From: Sphingomonas sp. QA11
GTDB taxonomy: Bacteria > Pseudomonadota > Alphaproteobacteria > Sphingomonadales > Sphingomonadaceae
Reading direction: 5' to 3'
NCBI RefSeq assembly: GCF_028473665.1
Contig: NZ_CP098774.1
Coordinates: forward strand, 434,001 to 498,000
Length of the DNA stretch: 64,000 nt
Shown: positions 1 through 9,580 of the stretch, piece after piece
Layout of the letters: the number at the start of each line of letters is the position of its first letter
Position numbering within the stretch: the stretch's first letter is position 1
Program-made: the position numbers and the translations under genes
The notes under the pieces: model-generated
Database searches by the model: none
The model's input: the letters and a program-made list of their open reading frames with translations, nothing else
Told to the model about the DNA's origin: nothing

Positions 1-1
1 G

Positions 2-184
2 GCGACGATCATCCCGGATGCGATGGAGGGCGTGGGCGGCAGCCTCTACCGGTGCCAGTCGCCGAACGCCTTTACCCTGATGCCGCCACCGGCCGGGACC
101 GGCGACGACCTGATGCTGCTGAGCGTCGTCTTCCGCCCGATCGTTCGCCGCGATGCGGCGTTGGCCATTCGCGCGGTCGCCTGA
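2..184 (+). CDS. C-terminal fragment of an unrecognised protein
   Basis: An open frame enters from the left edge and ends at TGA (182-184), giving the last 60 residues of a protein. The visible part contains a segment reading LMPPPAGTGDDLMLLSVVF and ends in RAVA. I do not recognise the family. The frame has the codon use of its neighbours, and the gap that follows carries a plausible promoter for the next gene, so it is likely the end of a real gene whose start lies outside the window. Confidence 0.5.
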   Translation, partial: ATIIPDAMEGVGGSLYRCQSPNAFTLMPPPAGTGDDLMLLSVVFRPIVRRDAALAIRAVA

Positions 185-203
185 GACGGAAAGCCCTTTC
201 AGG

Positions 204-231
204 CTTCAATTCTTTTGCGCTGCAATATAAT
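204..231 (+). promoter_or_regulatory. Putative promoter of the TonB receptor gene
   Basis: A perfect TATAAT (226-231) is preceded 16 nt upstream by CTTCAA (204-209), a weak -35. It lies in the only non-coding gap before the receptor gene. The -10 is striking in such GC-rich DNA, but the -35 is poor. Confidence 0.35.
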
Positions 232-306
232 CGTCACTGCGCTGCAACGGAGGCGACGCGGTCGCCACCTACTCGCCCCATAACAACCAAAAACAAGGGG
301 CTCCTT

Positions 307-2883
307 ATGACGATCCGCTCGACGATTCTCGCGCTCACCTGCCTTCCGGCACTGGCGATCGCCTCGGCCGCGCACGCCCAGAACGCGCCGGAAGCGACGG
401 CGATGGTCCAGGAAGCGCCAGCCGAGGGCGACATCGTCGTGACCGCGCAGCTCCGCAGCCAGAATGCGACCGAGGTGCCGATGGCGCTGACCGCCTATTC
501 CGGCCGCTTCCTCGACGATCTAGGCATCACCGATTTCGAGAAGCTGTCGCGTTACGTCCCCGGATTCGTCGTGCAGAACCAGTCGCCCAACAACCCCGGC
601 TTCGTGATCCGTGGCATTACCTCGGACAGTGGCTCGGCGTTCAACGAACCGCGCGTCTCGGTCTTTCAGGACGGCGTCTCCATCTCCAAGTCACGCGGTT
701 CCTATGTTGAGCTGTTCGATCTGGAACGGGTTGAGGTGGCGAAGGGGCCGCAATCGACGTTGTATGGCCGCGGCGCGCTGATCGGGGCGGTCAACATCGT
801 CCAGGCCAAGGCTGACCCGAGCGAGCGATATGGCTATTTCCGCGCCAATTACGGTAATTTCCATGCCTATCAGGTCGATCTGACGGCCAATGCGCCGATC
901 ACCGACACTCTCGCGATCCGCATCGCTGGCCGTTCGAAGAAGCGCGACGGCTATGTCGACAATCTGCTCGCCAAGGGCAACGATCAGGATTTCAACTCGG
1001 TCGATACCCAGGCGATCCGCGGCTTGCTGCGCTGGGCGCCGGGCAAGCTGACGATCGACCTGATCGGCAATTATCAGGAGGATCACGCCAACGGCACGCC
1101 GTTCAAATCGATCGCCTACAACCCGACCGATCCGGTGACGGGCGCGGTGATTGGCGATCGCGGGCGCAATTCGGGCGCGGCGCTGGCGCCGCAGCCTGGC
1201 TTCGAGAACAGCGCGCCGCTCGGCCTGAATCGCCGGGTGTGGGGGGCGACCGGCATCGCCAACTACAAGATCGACGATCACTGGTCGCTGAATGCCCTCG
1301 GCTCCTATCGCCGCTTCGACTCGCTCGAAGTGTTCGACGCCGACGGCATCTCGCTGCCAGCGCTGACCGCTGCGGAGGATGCGCGCGGCAACCAGACGAT
1401 GGGTACGCTGCGCCTGTCCTACACGTCGGACCGCCTGACCGCGTTTTTCGGCGGTACCTATTTTCATGAGGATGGGCTGCAGCGCACGCCGGCCTCGTTC
1501 GACGAGCGCGTGGCGCTCGCCCGGGTGGCCTCCGCGCTCAACGGCTTCATCCCTGGCCGTCCGGCAACCGATCCGGCGCCGCTGAGCTGGATCGGCAACC
1601 CCGCCTTCACTTCGCAACTGATCCAGGGCGTGGCCGCCGCGAGGGGCATCTCGCTCGGGTCGACGCCGGCGCTGGCCGCGGCGACCGCGCTGGGGATCGC
1701 GAGGAACCTCAAGGCGAACCATCTCGAAAGCTCGACCAACTATGCGCGGACCAACGCGGTCGACCTGTTCGCCGACGCGACGTTCCATCTCACCGACCGG
1801 CTCGAGCTGGGGGCCGGCATCCGCTACAGCCATGACGACAAGTCGACCGGGATCACCGCCGCAGTGCTCAATGGCCGGTCGATCCTGGGCGGCTTCATCG
1901 GCGCGCTCAGTCTGCCGGCTGGTGCGCAACGCGACGCGCTGATCGGCGCGCTGGCGCTGCCGGGCGCGGTGCTCAATACCTTGCCCGCGAGCGCCGTGCC
2001 GTTCTTCGGCATCGGGCTTCAGCCAACGGCCGGCAATGGCACGCGGTTCGATCAGGGTCTGAAGGATTCCGGTTTCACCTGGCGCGCGACCGCTCGCTAC
2101 GAGGCGAGCGCCGACGCCAGCGTCTACGCCACCTATGCCCGAGGCCGCCGGCCCCAGGTGCTGAGCGTGTCGACGCCGGGTGCGCCCTATGGCGCGCCGA
2201 GCTTCAAGGTGCTGCCGTCGGAGACCGTCGACAGCTATGAAGTGGGCGTGAAGACTGCCTTGCTCGACCGCAAGCTGTTCGCTGACGGATCGGTGTTCCT
2301 GTATAATTACAGCAACTTCCAGACCCTTGAGCAGATCGGCACGCAGTTCGTGACGACGAATGCCGGCAAGGCGCGCAGCTATGGCTTCGAGGGCCAGTTC
2401 CGCTACGTCCCGTCGGACTCGCTGATGCTGTTCGCGACCTATGCCTATAATCACGGCCGGTTCACCGAAGGCGTGCGGGACGGCAATCATTTCCGCCTGT
2501 CGCCCGATAACGCCGCCTCTGCCGGCTTTACGCTGAAGCAGCCGGTCGGCCCGGTGAAGATCGATTTCACCCCGAGCGTAACCTGGCAGTCGAGCATCTT
2601 CTTCGATGACGACAACGATCTGCCGGCACTGCAGCAGGGCAATCTGATCCCGGATACGGTGCAGGACGAATTCCAGAAGGGCTATGCGCTGGTCGATGCG
2701 CGGTTCGGCGTTGAATCAGCCAATGGCATCTGGCGGCTCGAGGCGTTCGTGACGAACCTGTTCGACCGCAAATATATCAAGGATGCCGGCAATACCGGGG
2801 ACGCGCTGGGCCTGCCGACCTTCATCGGCGGCGAGCCCCGCTTCTACGGCCTGTCGCTGACCGTGCGGAGCCGCGCCCGCTAA
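307..2883 (+). CDS. TonB-dependent outer-membrane receptor
   Basis: 858 aa. It starts at ATG 307 behind AAGGGG; a longer in-frame reading back to 52 is rejected because residues 1-26 from 307 form a clean signal peptide ending AHAQ. A TonB-box-like stretch (EGDIVVTAQ) follows at about residue 40, then the plug domain (about 50-160, with the RVEVAKGPQSTLYGRGALIGAVN segment broken over its usual positions) and a beta barrel ending in the aromatic-rich FYGLSLTVRSRAR strand. Such receptors import siderophores, vitamin B12, or in sphingomonads often oligosaccharides and aromatic compounds, using proton-motive force through TonB-ExbBD. No neighbouring gene shows the substrate. The length and domain order are normal for the family. 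Confidence 0.93.
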   Translation: MTIRSTILALTCLPALAIASAAHAQNAPEATAMVQEAPAEGDIVVTAQLRSQNATEVPMALTAYSGRFLDDLGITDFEKLSRYVPGFVVQNQSPNNPGFVIRGITSDSGSAFNEPRVSVFQDGVSISKSRGSYVELFDLERVEVAKGPQSTLYGRGALIGAVNIVQAKADPSERYGYFRANYGNFHAYQVDLTANAPITDTLAIRIAGRSKKRDGYVDNLLAKGNDQDFNSVDTQAIRGLLRWAPGKLTIDLIGNYQEDHANGTPFKSIAYNPTDPVTGAVIGDRGRNSGAALAPQPGFENSAPLGLNRRVWGATGIANYKIDDHWSLNALGSYRRFDSLEVFDADGISLPALTAAEDARGNQTMGTLRLSYTSDRLTAFFGGTYFHEDGLQRTPASFDERVALARVASALNGFIPGRPATDPAPLSWIGNPAFTSQLIQGVAAARGISLGSTPALAAATALGIARNLKANHLESSTNYARTNAVDLFADATFHLTDRLELGAGIRYSHDDKSTGITAAVLNGRSILGGFIGALSLPAGAQRDALIGALALPGAVLNTLPASAVPFFGIGLQPTAGNGTRFDQGLKDSGFTWRATARYEASADASVYATYARGRRPQVLSVSTPGAPYGAPSFKVLPSETVDSYEVGVKTALLDRKLFADGSVFLYNYSNFQTLEQIGTQFVTTNAGKARSYGFEGQFRYVPSDSLMLFATYAYNHGRFTEGVRDGNHFRLSPDNAASAGFTLKQPVGPVKIDFTPSVTWQSSIFFDDDNDLPALQQGNLIPDTVQDEFQKGYALVDARFGVESANGIWRLEAFVTNLFDRKYIKDAGNTGDALGLPTFIGGEPRFYGLSLTVRSRAR

Positions 2884-2960
2884 GCCTCAACCAGCAGTTG
2901 CGCGGAACCGCGCCGCGCCGTAGCGGTTGGATGGGGCGGGACGCCAACGGGAGAAATTAG

Positions 2961-3497
2961 ATGCGGATCATGACGATCGGGACGGCGGCTGCGCTTGTGC
3001 TCGGGCTTTCGGCGTGCGGCAAATCGCATGCCGAAGTCGGGGCACCAGTCGCCGATGGTGCGGTGGCGACCGCAAGCCTGCGCACCGCGGACGGCACCGA
3101 CGCCGGCCGGGTCACCGCGCATGAAGTCGTGGGCGGCCTGCGCTTCACCATCGATGCCAAAGGCCTGCCGCCGGGCACGCACGGCGCGCATGTGCATATG
3201 ACCGGCACCTGCACGCCGCCGGACTTCGCCAGCGCGGGCGGGCACTGGAACCCGACCGGGATGAAGCATGGTTCGATGAACCCCGCGGGCCCGCATGAGG
3301 GGGACCTGCCCAATCTCATCGTTGGCACCGACGGGCGTGGCACGCTCGGCATCACCGTTCCGGGCGCGACGATGGCGGGGCTGCTCGACGCTGACGGGTC
3401 GGCGATCGTGGTGCATGCCGCCCCGGACGACCTGATGACCGATCCTTCGGGCAACAGCGGCGCGCGGATCGCGTGCGGGGTGTTCGCGGCGGGCTAG
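2961..3497 (+). CDS. sodC: Periplasmic Cu/Zn superoxide dismutase, lipoprotein
   Basis: 178 aa. It dismutates superoxide in the periplasm. All metal ligands are visible: copper by H77, H79, H95 and H152; zinc by H95, H103, H112 and D115. The structural disulfide would be C84-C172. The N-terminus has a lipobox (LSAC, C19), so the enzyme is probably lipid-anchored rather than freely soluble. ATG 2961 follows a GGGAGA ribosome site. It stands alone between the TonB receptor and a peptidase gene on the same strand. Confidence 0.93.
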   Translation: MRIMTIGTAAALVLGLSACGKSHAEVGAPVADGAVATASLRTADGTDAGRVTAHEVVGGLRFTIDAKGLPPGTHGAHVHMTGTCTPPDFASAGGHWNPTGMKHGSMNPAGPHEGDLPNLIVGTDGRGTLGITVPGATMAGLLDADGSAIVVHAAPDDLMTDPSGNSGARIACGVFAAG

Positions 3498-3605
3498 GCG
3501 CTGCCGGCATGTCGCGCTGGAGGCGGGCGCGGGTGGCGACGGTGTCGCTTGTCGTTCAGGACGGACATTCCTAGGCTCCGACATCATCGGACAATAGGAA
3601 ATGTC

Positions 3606-5432
3606 ATGTACCTGAAGATCGCCCTCGCTGCCCTGCTCGCCTCCACCGCGGCGGTGCCTGCCTATTCCCAGGCCCTGGCGCCGCCGGTGCCGCTCCCGGG
3701 CGACAGTGCCGAGGACATGAAGCTCAAGCGCCTGTTCTACGACAGCGACGAGGCGGGTCTGAAGCGCGACCCGATCTCCGCGATATTCCGGGGCGATCTT
3801 CGCTATGCGGATCAGTTCGGCGATTACCTGTCCGACGCCCATATCGCCGCCGAACGCGCCGCCAATGAAGGCAACCTGCGCAATCTGGCGACAATCGACC
3901 GCGCGAAGCTGACCGCGGTGGATCAGGTGGCCTATGACGTGTTCCGCAACCAGACCGAGATCGCCCTGCGCGGACTGAGCCAGGATATCGTGGCGCTGAC
4001 GATCGTTCGGCCGCTCGATCATTTCTTCGGCTTCCAGACCTTCTATCCGGATTTCGCCTCCGGCCAGGGGGCTGCGCCGTTCAAGACGCTGGCGGATTAC
4101 GAGAACAACCTGAAGCGCAATGCAGGCTATGCGCGCCTTCTCGACGAGGCGATCGTCCGGTTTCGGGAGGGCATGAAGGCGGGGATCGTCCAGCCCAAGC
4201 TGGTCGTGCGGAACATGATCGGCCAGTTCGACAATCTGATCGCCGAGCAGGGCGAGGCATCGACTTTCTATGGCCCCGTGAAGAAGTTTCCGGAGGGAAT
4301 CTCTCCCGCCGATCAGGCACGGCTCAGGGCGGCATATGCGGCGCAGATCAGCGACGTGATCGTGCCGGCCGAGAAGCGGATGCGCGATTTCCTGGCCAAT
4401 AGCTATCTGGCCGCGGCGCGGGACAGCGTCGGGCTGTCGGGCATGCCGGGCGGGGACAAGCTCTATGCCTATCTGATCGAATCCAACACGACGCTGCCGC
4501 TCGGGGCGGAAGAGGTGCACAAGCTCGGCCTGTCGGAGGTCGCGCGCATCCTGAAGGCGATGGAGGTCCAGAAGAATGCCGTCGGCTTCAAGGGCACGCT
4601 GGCGGACTTCTTCACCTTCCTGCGCACCGACAAGAGGTTCGTGCCTGAATCCGCCGCGCAGTTGCGCGATGGCTATACCGCGATCGGCGCACGTATCCAG
4701 AAGCGCATCGGCGAGCAATTCTCCCTGCTGCCCAAGACCGCGCTGGAGATCCGCCCGGTCCCGGCCTACAAGGAAAAGACCGATGCCGGCGGGTCCTACC
4801 AGGGCGGTACGCCGGACGGGTCGCGGCCGGGCGTCTTCTATTACAATACCTACGATCTTCCCTCGCGCTACATGTGGGAGATGGAGACTCTGTTCCTGCA
4901 CGAGGCAGTGCCGGGGCATCATTTCCAGATCAGTCTCGCCCAGGAAAACGCAGCGCTTCCCGCGTTCATGCGGTTCGGCGGGAATACCGCCTATAGCGAG
5001 GGGTGGGGCCTCTATGCCGAGACGCTGTGGCCCGAACTCGGCGTCGAGACCGACCCGTATCAGCGGATGGGCGGCCTGAACGACGAGATGCTGCGCGCGA
5101 TGCGGCTGGTGGTCGATACGGGCATTCACGCCAAGGGTTGGACCCGCGACCAGTCGATCGACTATATGCTCGCCAACTCGCCGATGGCCCGTACCGACGC
5201 GACGGCCGAGGTGGAACGCTACATCGCGATTCCCGGGCAGGCGCTGGCCTACAAGATCGGGCAGCTGACCATCTCCGGCGCCAAGGCGAAGGCAAAGGCG
5301 GCACTGGGCGCCAAATTCGATCCGCGCGGCTTCCACGCGGAGGTGCTCGACACGGGCGCGTTGCCGATGCCCGTGCTGGAGAAGAAGATCGACCGCTGGA
5401 TCGCGGCGGGAGGACCGGTGGCGGCGCGCTGA
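3606..5432 (+). CDS. DUF885 family zinc metallopeptidase, exported
   Basis: 608 aa. ATG 3606 follows AGGAA and gives a signal peptide ending near AYSQA. The family is recognised from the HEAVPGHHFQ motif (H432, E433, H438, H439), a zinc-binding HExxxGHH variant, together with the downstream conserved NTAYSEGWGLYAE segment. DUF885 proteins are periplasmic or secreted peptidases of poorly known specificity. The C-terminus is intact. It converges on the MFS gene with about 30 bp between stop codons. Confidence 0.88.
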   Translation: MYLKIALAALLASTAAVPAYSQALAPPVPLPGDSAEDMKLKRLFYDSDEAGLKRDPISAIFRGDLRYADQFGDYLSDAHIAAERAANEGNLRNLATIDRAKLTAVDQVAYDVFRNQTEIALRGLSQDIVALTIVRPLDHFFGFQTFYPDFASGQGAAPFKTLADYENNLKRNAGYARLLDEAIVRFREGMKAGIVQPKLVVRNMIGQFDNLIAEQGEASTFYGPVKKFPEGISPADQARLRAAYAAQISDVIVPAEKRMRDFLANSYLAAARDSVGLSGMPGGDKLYAYLIESNTTLPLGAEEVHKLGLSEVARILKAMEVQKNAVGFKGTLADFFTFLRTDKRFVPESAAQLRDGYTAIGARIQKRIGEQFSLLPKTALEIRPVPAYKEKTDAGGSYQGGTPDGSRPGVFYYNTYDLPSRYMWEMETLFLHEAVPGHHFQISLAQENAALPAFMRFGGNTAYSEGWGLYAETLWPELGVETDPYQRMGGLNDEMLRAMRLVVDTGIHAKGWTRDQSIDYMLANSPMARTDATAEVERYIAIPGQALAYKIGQLTISGAKAKAKAALGAKFDPRGFHAEVLDTGALPMPVLEKKIDRWIAAGGPVAAR

Positions 5433-5462
5433 GGACGCCGCCGCCGCGGCCGCGGGGCAGGA

Positions 5463-7022
5463 TCAGATCGCTTCGCCTGCCTCGCGTGCCCAGGTCTCGC
5501 GGCTGGCCTCGGCCTTGGGAACCAGCCGGTAGGCGGCGATGCCGGCGGCCAGCGTGACGGGCATGGTCAGCAACAGCGAAAGCACGCCGACCGACAGGCT
5601 GCCGGTCAGCGTGGAGACGCGCCCCGCCAGATAGGGGCCCATCGCCAGGCCGAGCAGCGTCGTGCCGATGAAGAACGTCCCCGTCGCCGTCCCGCGCATG
5701 CGCGGCAGCACCAGATCCTGCATCGTCGCCGCCGAGGCGCCGAGAGCCGAGGCGGCGCAGATCTGGGCGACGGGGAGCATCGCGTAATAAAGCCACAGAT
5801 CATGGGTGGTGAAGGCGACCCAGACCGCCGGCAGCGGCGCGACCGCCCCGAAGATGACGACCATCACGCGCCCGTTGGCGAAGCTGCGCCGGAGCCGGTC
5901 GGCGACGATGCCGCCGATCGTGACGCCGATGAAGCCGCCCGCCGCGCCGAACCCGCCGATCAGCAGTCCGGCGGTCGCGGGCGAGGCGCCCAGGTCGCGC
6001 AACGCGTGGGGTGCTGCCCAGAAGCTTACCGCATAGGAGAGGAAGGCGTTGAGGCCATAGGCGACGACGATGCAGAGGAAGGCGGGGTTCCCGACGATCA
6101 GGCGGAAGGTCGGCGGATCGCGCCGCTTCAGCGCACAGGCCCAGGAGAAGACGGCATAGACGCCGATCCCGATCGCAACCCATTGCGGCCAGGGCTCGCC
6201 GACCGCGATCAGCCCGCTGACGCAACCGATCACGGCCGCCAGGCCGATCAGGTTGACGATGAAGGCGCGGACGCCGCCTTGTGCAGCACCGATCAGGGTC
6301 AGCGGCGGCAAGATGGTGAGGAGCTCTTCGAGGAACTCGCGGAACGGGGCGGGGTGGGGGGGCGGCTCGGCCAGCCCTTCGGATGCGCCGCGCTTCGGTT
6401 CGCGCAGCGTCGCGATCCACAGGGCGACGACAAGCCCCGGAATGCCCACGATCAGGAATGCCGCCTGCCAGCCGTGCAGGCCGAGCGGCCCGCCCTCGGG
6501 CCATGCCTTGTTCCAGCGCTGGACGATGAGCCCGCCAATGCCGAGCGACAGCCCGCCGCCGACATAAAGGCCGGAGGAATAGATCGCGAGCGCGGTCGCG
6601 CGCAGGCGCTTCGGGAAATAGTCGGAGATCAGCGAATAGGCCGAGGGGCTGGCGGTGGCCTCGCCGACACCGACGCCGATCCGCGCTGCCGCCAGCATCC
6701 CGCCGCTTCGCGCGAAGCCGGACAGGGCGGTCATGCCCGACCAGAGTGCTAGGCCGATCGTCATCAGCCGGACTCGGTTCCAGTTGTCCGCCAGGCGGCC
6801 GAGCGGGATACCGAACAGCGAATAGAACACGCCGAACGCGGTGCCGTAGAGGAAGCCGAGATCCTCGTCCTTGAGCCCCAGGTCGCGCTTGATGTCCTCG
6901 GCCAGGATGGAGATGATCTGCCGGTCGACGAAATTGAGGATGTAGACCAGGAACAGGATGCCGAGGACGTACCAGGCATAGGCTGGCGTGCGCGACGACG
7001 CGCCGGTGGGCGTGGTGGCCAT
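5463..7022 (-). CDS. MFS transporter, spinster-like
   Basis: 519 aa with 12 predicted membrane segments. The first half contains the MFS signature DRQIISILAEDIKRDLGLKD followed by GIPLGRLADNWNR, the loop 2-3 motif. An ATG at 7034 overlaps the GGGGAGG ribosome site, so ATG 7022 is chosen. A long hydrophilic linker lies in the middle (about residues 205-225). Spinster-like carriers in sphingomonads often move organic anions or aromatic compounds; the substrate cannot be read from the sequence. Confidence 0.88.
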   Translation of the reverse strand: MATTPTGASSRTPAYAWYVLGILFLVYILNFVDRQIISILAEDIKRDLGLKDEDLGFLYGTAFGVFYSLFGIPLGRLADNWNRVRLMTIGLALWSGMTALSGFARSGGMLAAARIGVGVGEATASPSAYSLISDYFPKRLRATALAIYSSGLYVGGGLSLGIGGLIVQRWNKAWPEGGPLGLHGWQAAFLIVGIPGLVVALWIATLREPKRGASEGLAEPPPHPAPFREFLEELLTILPPLTLIGAAQGGVRAFIVNLIGLAAVIGCVSGLIAVGEPWPQWVAIGIGVYAVFSWACALKRRDPPTFRLIVGNPAFLCIVVAYGLNAFLSYAVSFWAAPHALRDLGASPATAGLLIGGFGAAGGFIGVTIGGIVADRLRRSFANGRVMVVIFGAVAPLPAVWVAFTTHDLWLYYAMLPVAQICAASALGASAATMQDLVLPRMRGTATGTFFIGTTLLGLAMGPYLAGRVSTLTGSLSVGVLSLLLTMPVTLAAGIAAYRLVPKAEASRETWAREAGEAI

Positions 7023-7089
7023 GATCCTCCCCATCTGTTTCTGCTGGTGAGGCTAGCAGAGCGTGGAGGATACGGAAGCGGATTCGCGT

Positions 7090-7632
7090 TCAGTCGAGCC
7101 GCCAGCGCTCCACGACGTCATATCGCGCGCCTTCGCCGCCGAGATGGCTTTCGAACAGGGTCATATGCTCGATCGTGAAGGGCTGGCTGGCCAAGCCGCC
7201 ATGGGTCGCCCGCCACCGCTCGATCTCAAGCCCGAAGCCCGCGCCGCGGCTGATCCGGGCGAGCGTAACGTGCGGCAGATAGGCACGTCCCTCCGGTGCC
7301 AGGCCGAGGCGGACGAGTGCGTGATCGACCTTCCGGTGAAGCGCGGCGAGCGCGTCGTGCGGGGCGACGCCGGCCCAGAGCGCATCGACGCGTCCCTTTT
7401 TGTCGAAAGCGCCGACACCTGACAGCGCCACCTCGACCGGCGGCGCATGGACATGGCCCAGCGCCAGCACGATATCCTCGGCCATGCGGCCGTCGACCGG
7501 GCCGATGTAGCGGACGGTCAGGTGAAGCTGGTCGTCATCCTGCCAGCGTGCCTGGGGCACGCCGTCCATCGTCGCGGCAAGGGCGGCGCGGACCGTGGGG
7601 GGCGGGCGCAGGGCGACGAACAGGCGGTGCAT
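7090..7632 (-). CDS. thpR: RNA 2',3'-cyclic phosphodiesterase (2H / LigT family)
   Basis: 180 aa, starting at ATG 7632 with MHRLFVALRPP. The two catalytic HxT motifs of the 2H phosphoesterase fold are present: HLTV (near residue 37) and HVTL (near residue 121). These enzymes open 2',3'-cyclic phosphates on RNA ends and show 2'-5' RNA ligase activity in vitro. The size matches the family. It is divergent from the Bax-inhibitor-like gene across about 170 bp. Confidence 0.9.
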   Translation of the reverse strand: MHRLFVALRPPPTVRAALAATMDGVPQARWQDDDQLHLTVRYIGPVDGRMAEDIVLALGHVHAPPVEVALSGVGAFDKKGRVDALWAGVAPHDALAALHRKVDHALVRLGLAPEGRAYLPHVTLARISRGAGFGLEIERWRATHGGLASQPFTIEHMTLFESHLGGEGARYDVVERWRLD

Positions 7633-7729
7633 GAGCGCGATTCTACCGCGCCTGTCGTCATTGTCATCTCCAGCGCCGGTTTTTGTAATAAAGTGTTGCT
7701 GGCCCCTAAGGCACACCCGCCGGATTGTC

Positions 7730-7758
7730 TTGAAAACCCCTCTGATAAGAGCGATATT
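7730..7758 (+). promoter_or_regulatory. Putative sigma70-type promoter of the BI-1 gene
   Basis: TTGAAA (7730-7735), a 17-nt spacer and GATATT (7753-7758), 43 bp before the start codon. This is a good match to the consensus in the divergent gap. Confidence 0.45.
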
Positions 7759-7801
7759 CCGGTCATCCGGCATGATGCCGGGTCAAAGGAGCTTTTTCGA
7801 A

Positions 7802-8545
7802 ATGGCTAATTGGTCCGACCCCCAATCTGGCGCGACATCGTTCGCGACGGCAACGGGCGCACGCACCGAGGCGTTTGACGCGGGTCTGCGCCGCTACATG
7901 CTGTCGGTCTATAATTACATGTTCTCGGGGATCCTGCTGACGGGTATCGTCGCGATGGCCTTCTCCTGGGGCGGCGCGACCTCGCCGGCCGCGCAGATCA
8001 TGTTCGGCGGCGGCCTGCTGAAATACGTCATTATGCTCGCACCGCTGGCCTTCGTGTTCGGCATGAGCTTCGGCGGCGGGCGGATGTCCGCCGGCACGTT
8101 GCAGGCGATGTTCTGGGGCTTCGCGGTGGCGATGGGCCTGTCGCTGTCGACGATCTTCCTCGTCTATACCGGCACTTCGATCGCTCAGTCGTTCTTCGCG
8201 ACGGCGGCGGCGTTCGGCGGTCTCAGCCTTTACGGCTATACGACCAAGCGTGACCTGTCGGCGTTTGGCACCTTCCTGATCATGGGCCTTGTCGGCCTGA
8301 TCGTGGCGAGCCTGCTGAACCTGTTCTTCCAGTCGGGTGCGTTCGCGCTGGTGATCAGCATCGTCGGCGTGCTGCTGTTCGCTGGCCTGACCGCCTATGA
8401 CACGCAGCGTACCAAGAGCATGTATGCCCAGGTCGCCGGCACCAGCGCCGAGCAGCATGTCGTGATCATGTCGGCGCTGAGCCTGTATCTCGACTTCATC
8501 AACATGTTCATGTTCATCCTGCGTCTGTTCGGCAACCGGAACTAA
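7802..8545 (+). CDS. Bax inhibitor-1 / YccA family membrane protein
   Basis: 247 aa. ATG 7802 lies behind AAGGAG; a longer frame upstream is not needed. Seven hydrophobic segments run through the protein, and the C-terminus carries the family pattern GLTAYDTQRTK followed by LSLYLDFINMFMFILRLFG. Family members are inner-membrane proteins linked to calcium leak and to inhibition of the FtsH protease. The gene is followed by a strong terminator, so it is a single-gene unit. Confidence 0.9.
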   Translation: MANWSDPQSGATSFATATGARTEAFDAGLRRYMLSVYNYMFSGILLTGIVAMAFSWGGATSPAAQIMFGGGLLKYVIMLAPLAFVFGMSFGGGRMSAGTLQAMFWGFAVAMGLSLSTIFLVYTGTSIAQSFFATAAAFGGLSLYGYTTKRDLSAFGTFLIMGLVGLIVASLLNLFFQSGAFALVISIVGVLLFAGLTAYDTQRTKSMYAQVAGTSAEQHVVIMSALSLYLDFINMFMFILRLFGNRN

Positions 8546-8587
8546 GGCGGGCCGGAACCAGAACGCGGCTTGATCGCTCAAACGAGA

Positions 8588-8616
8588 GGCCCGGCGGGGA
8601 AACCTGCCGGGCCTTT
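8588..8616 (+). terminator. Rho-independent terminator after the BI-1 gene
   Basis: An 11-bp stem (GGCCCGGCGGG / CCTGCCGGGCC with one G-U pair) closes a short AAA loop region and is followed by TTTT. Confidence 0.8.
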
Positions 8617-8678
8617 TGCTATGCGTAAATCGGTCGTTCTTCCGCCACTCTCACTCCTCCGCCCCTTCGGGGCTCCCA

Positions 8679-8699
8679 CCCTCTCCTGGAAGGAGAGGG
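8679..8699. repeat. Short REP-like palindrome CCCTCTCCT/AGGAGAGGG
   Basis: 9-bp perfect arms with a 3-nt spacer, 15 bp before the transglutaminase start. Related GGAGAGGG-type palindromes are at 10727, 14761 and 22163. Confidence 0.5.
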
Positions 8700-8714
8700 G
8701 ATTTAGGAACCGCC

Positions 8715-9497
8715 ATGCGCCTCGCGATCGACGTGATGCTCGATTACTGGATCGAAGGCTCCGCGGACGTGCTGCTGCTGGTCGAGGCGGCGGCGATGGC
8801 CGATCAGCGGCTGGAGCAGCAGGATCTGAGCATCTATTGCAATGAGCCGTTGCGCGCCGTGCGCGGCGAGGAAGGGATCGGCCAGCGGACCTGGGCGCGG
8901 GGTGACGGCGCCTTCCGTGTCGAATATCGGGCGGTGGTGGCGATCGACCGGGGCGTCGCCGATCTGGCCGCGCTGGCGCCGACCCCGGCGCGAATGCTGC
9001 CGGCGGTGACCATCCCCTATCTGCTGCCCAGCCGATATTGCGAGTCCGACAAGTTCGAAGGATTTGTCGAGCAGGAGTTTGCCGGGCTCGAAGGCGGCGC
9101 GCTTGCCGCGGCGATGGGTGACTGGGTGCGCGCGCATCTGACTTATGCGTCGGGAAGCAGCAGCGGCGTAACGACAGCGCTGATGACCTTTGCCGATCGC
9201 CGCGGCGTGTGTCGCGACTATGCCCATCTGCTGGTCGCGCTGGCACGGGCGGGCGGAATCCCGGCGCGGTGCGTGTCGGCCTATGCGCCGGGCGTCGACC
9301 CGCCTGATTTCCACGCCGTCGCTGAGCTGTGGCTGGCAGGGGCGTGGCATCTGGTGGACGCAACGGGCATGGCGTCGTGCAGCGATCTCGCCCGGGTGGC
9401 GGTAGGGCGCGACGCGACTGACATCGCGTTCATGACGGTCTTCGGCCGGGCGATGATGAACCAGCAGCGCGTGGTGGTTCGCCGGATCGACGGCTGA
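8715..9497 (+). CDS. Transglutaminase-like cysteine peptidase family protein
   Basis: 260 aa from ATG 8715 (RBS-like TTTAGGAA). An N-terminal beta-rich domain of about 150 residues precedes the transglutaminase core. The likely Cys-His-Asp triad is C in RRGVCRDYAHLL (near residue 162), H in FHAVAELW (near 199) and D in LVDATG (near 214). In bacteria such proteins act as peptidases or amide-bond remodelling enzymes. The gene stands apart from the larger ATP-grasp/alpha-E cluster at 50.6-53.9 kb, which carries its own transglutaminase. Confidence 0.87.
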   Translation: MRLAIDVMLDYWIEGSADVLLLVEAAAMADQRLEQQDLSIYCNEPLRAVRGEEGIGQRTWARGDGAFRVEYRAVVAIDRGVADLAALAPTPARMLPAVTIPYLLPSRYCESDKFEGFVEQEFAGLEGGALAAAMGDWVRAHLTYASGSSSGVTTALMTFADRRGVCRDYAHLLVALARAGGIPARCVSAYAPGVDPPDFHAVAELWLAGAWHLVDATGMASCSDLARVAVGRDATDIAFMTVFGRAMMNQQRVVVRRIDG

Positions 9498-9580
9498 TCC
9501 CGGCGTCGCCGGATCACGTGCGCAGGAACGCATCCGGCGCGTCGCTCGTTCTTCCCTCGTAACAGCCCAGGAGAGTGGCG

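Noticed and set aside
691..2490. Long minus-strand frame opposite the TonB receptor
   Set aside because: Shadow frame caused by GC-rich codons; Arg-rich with no motif.
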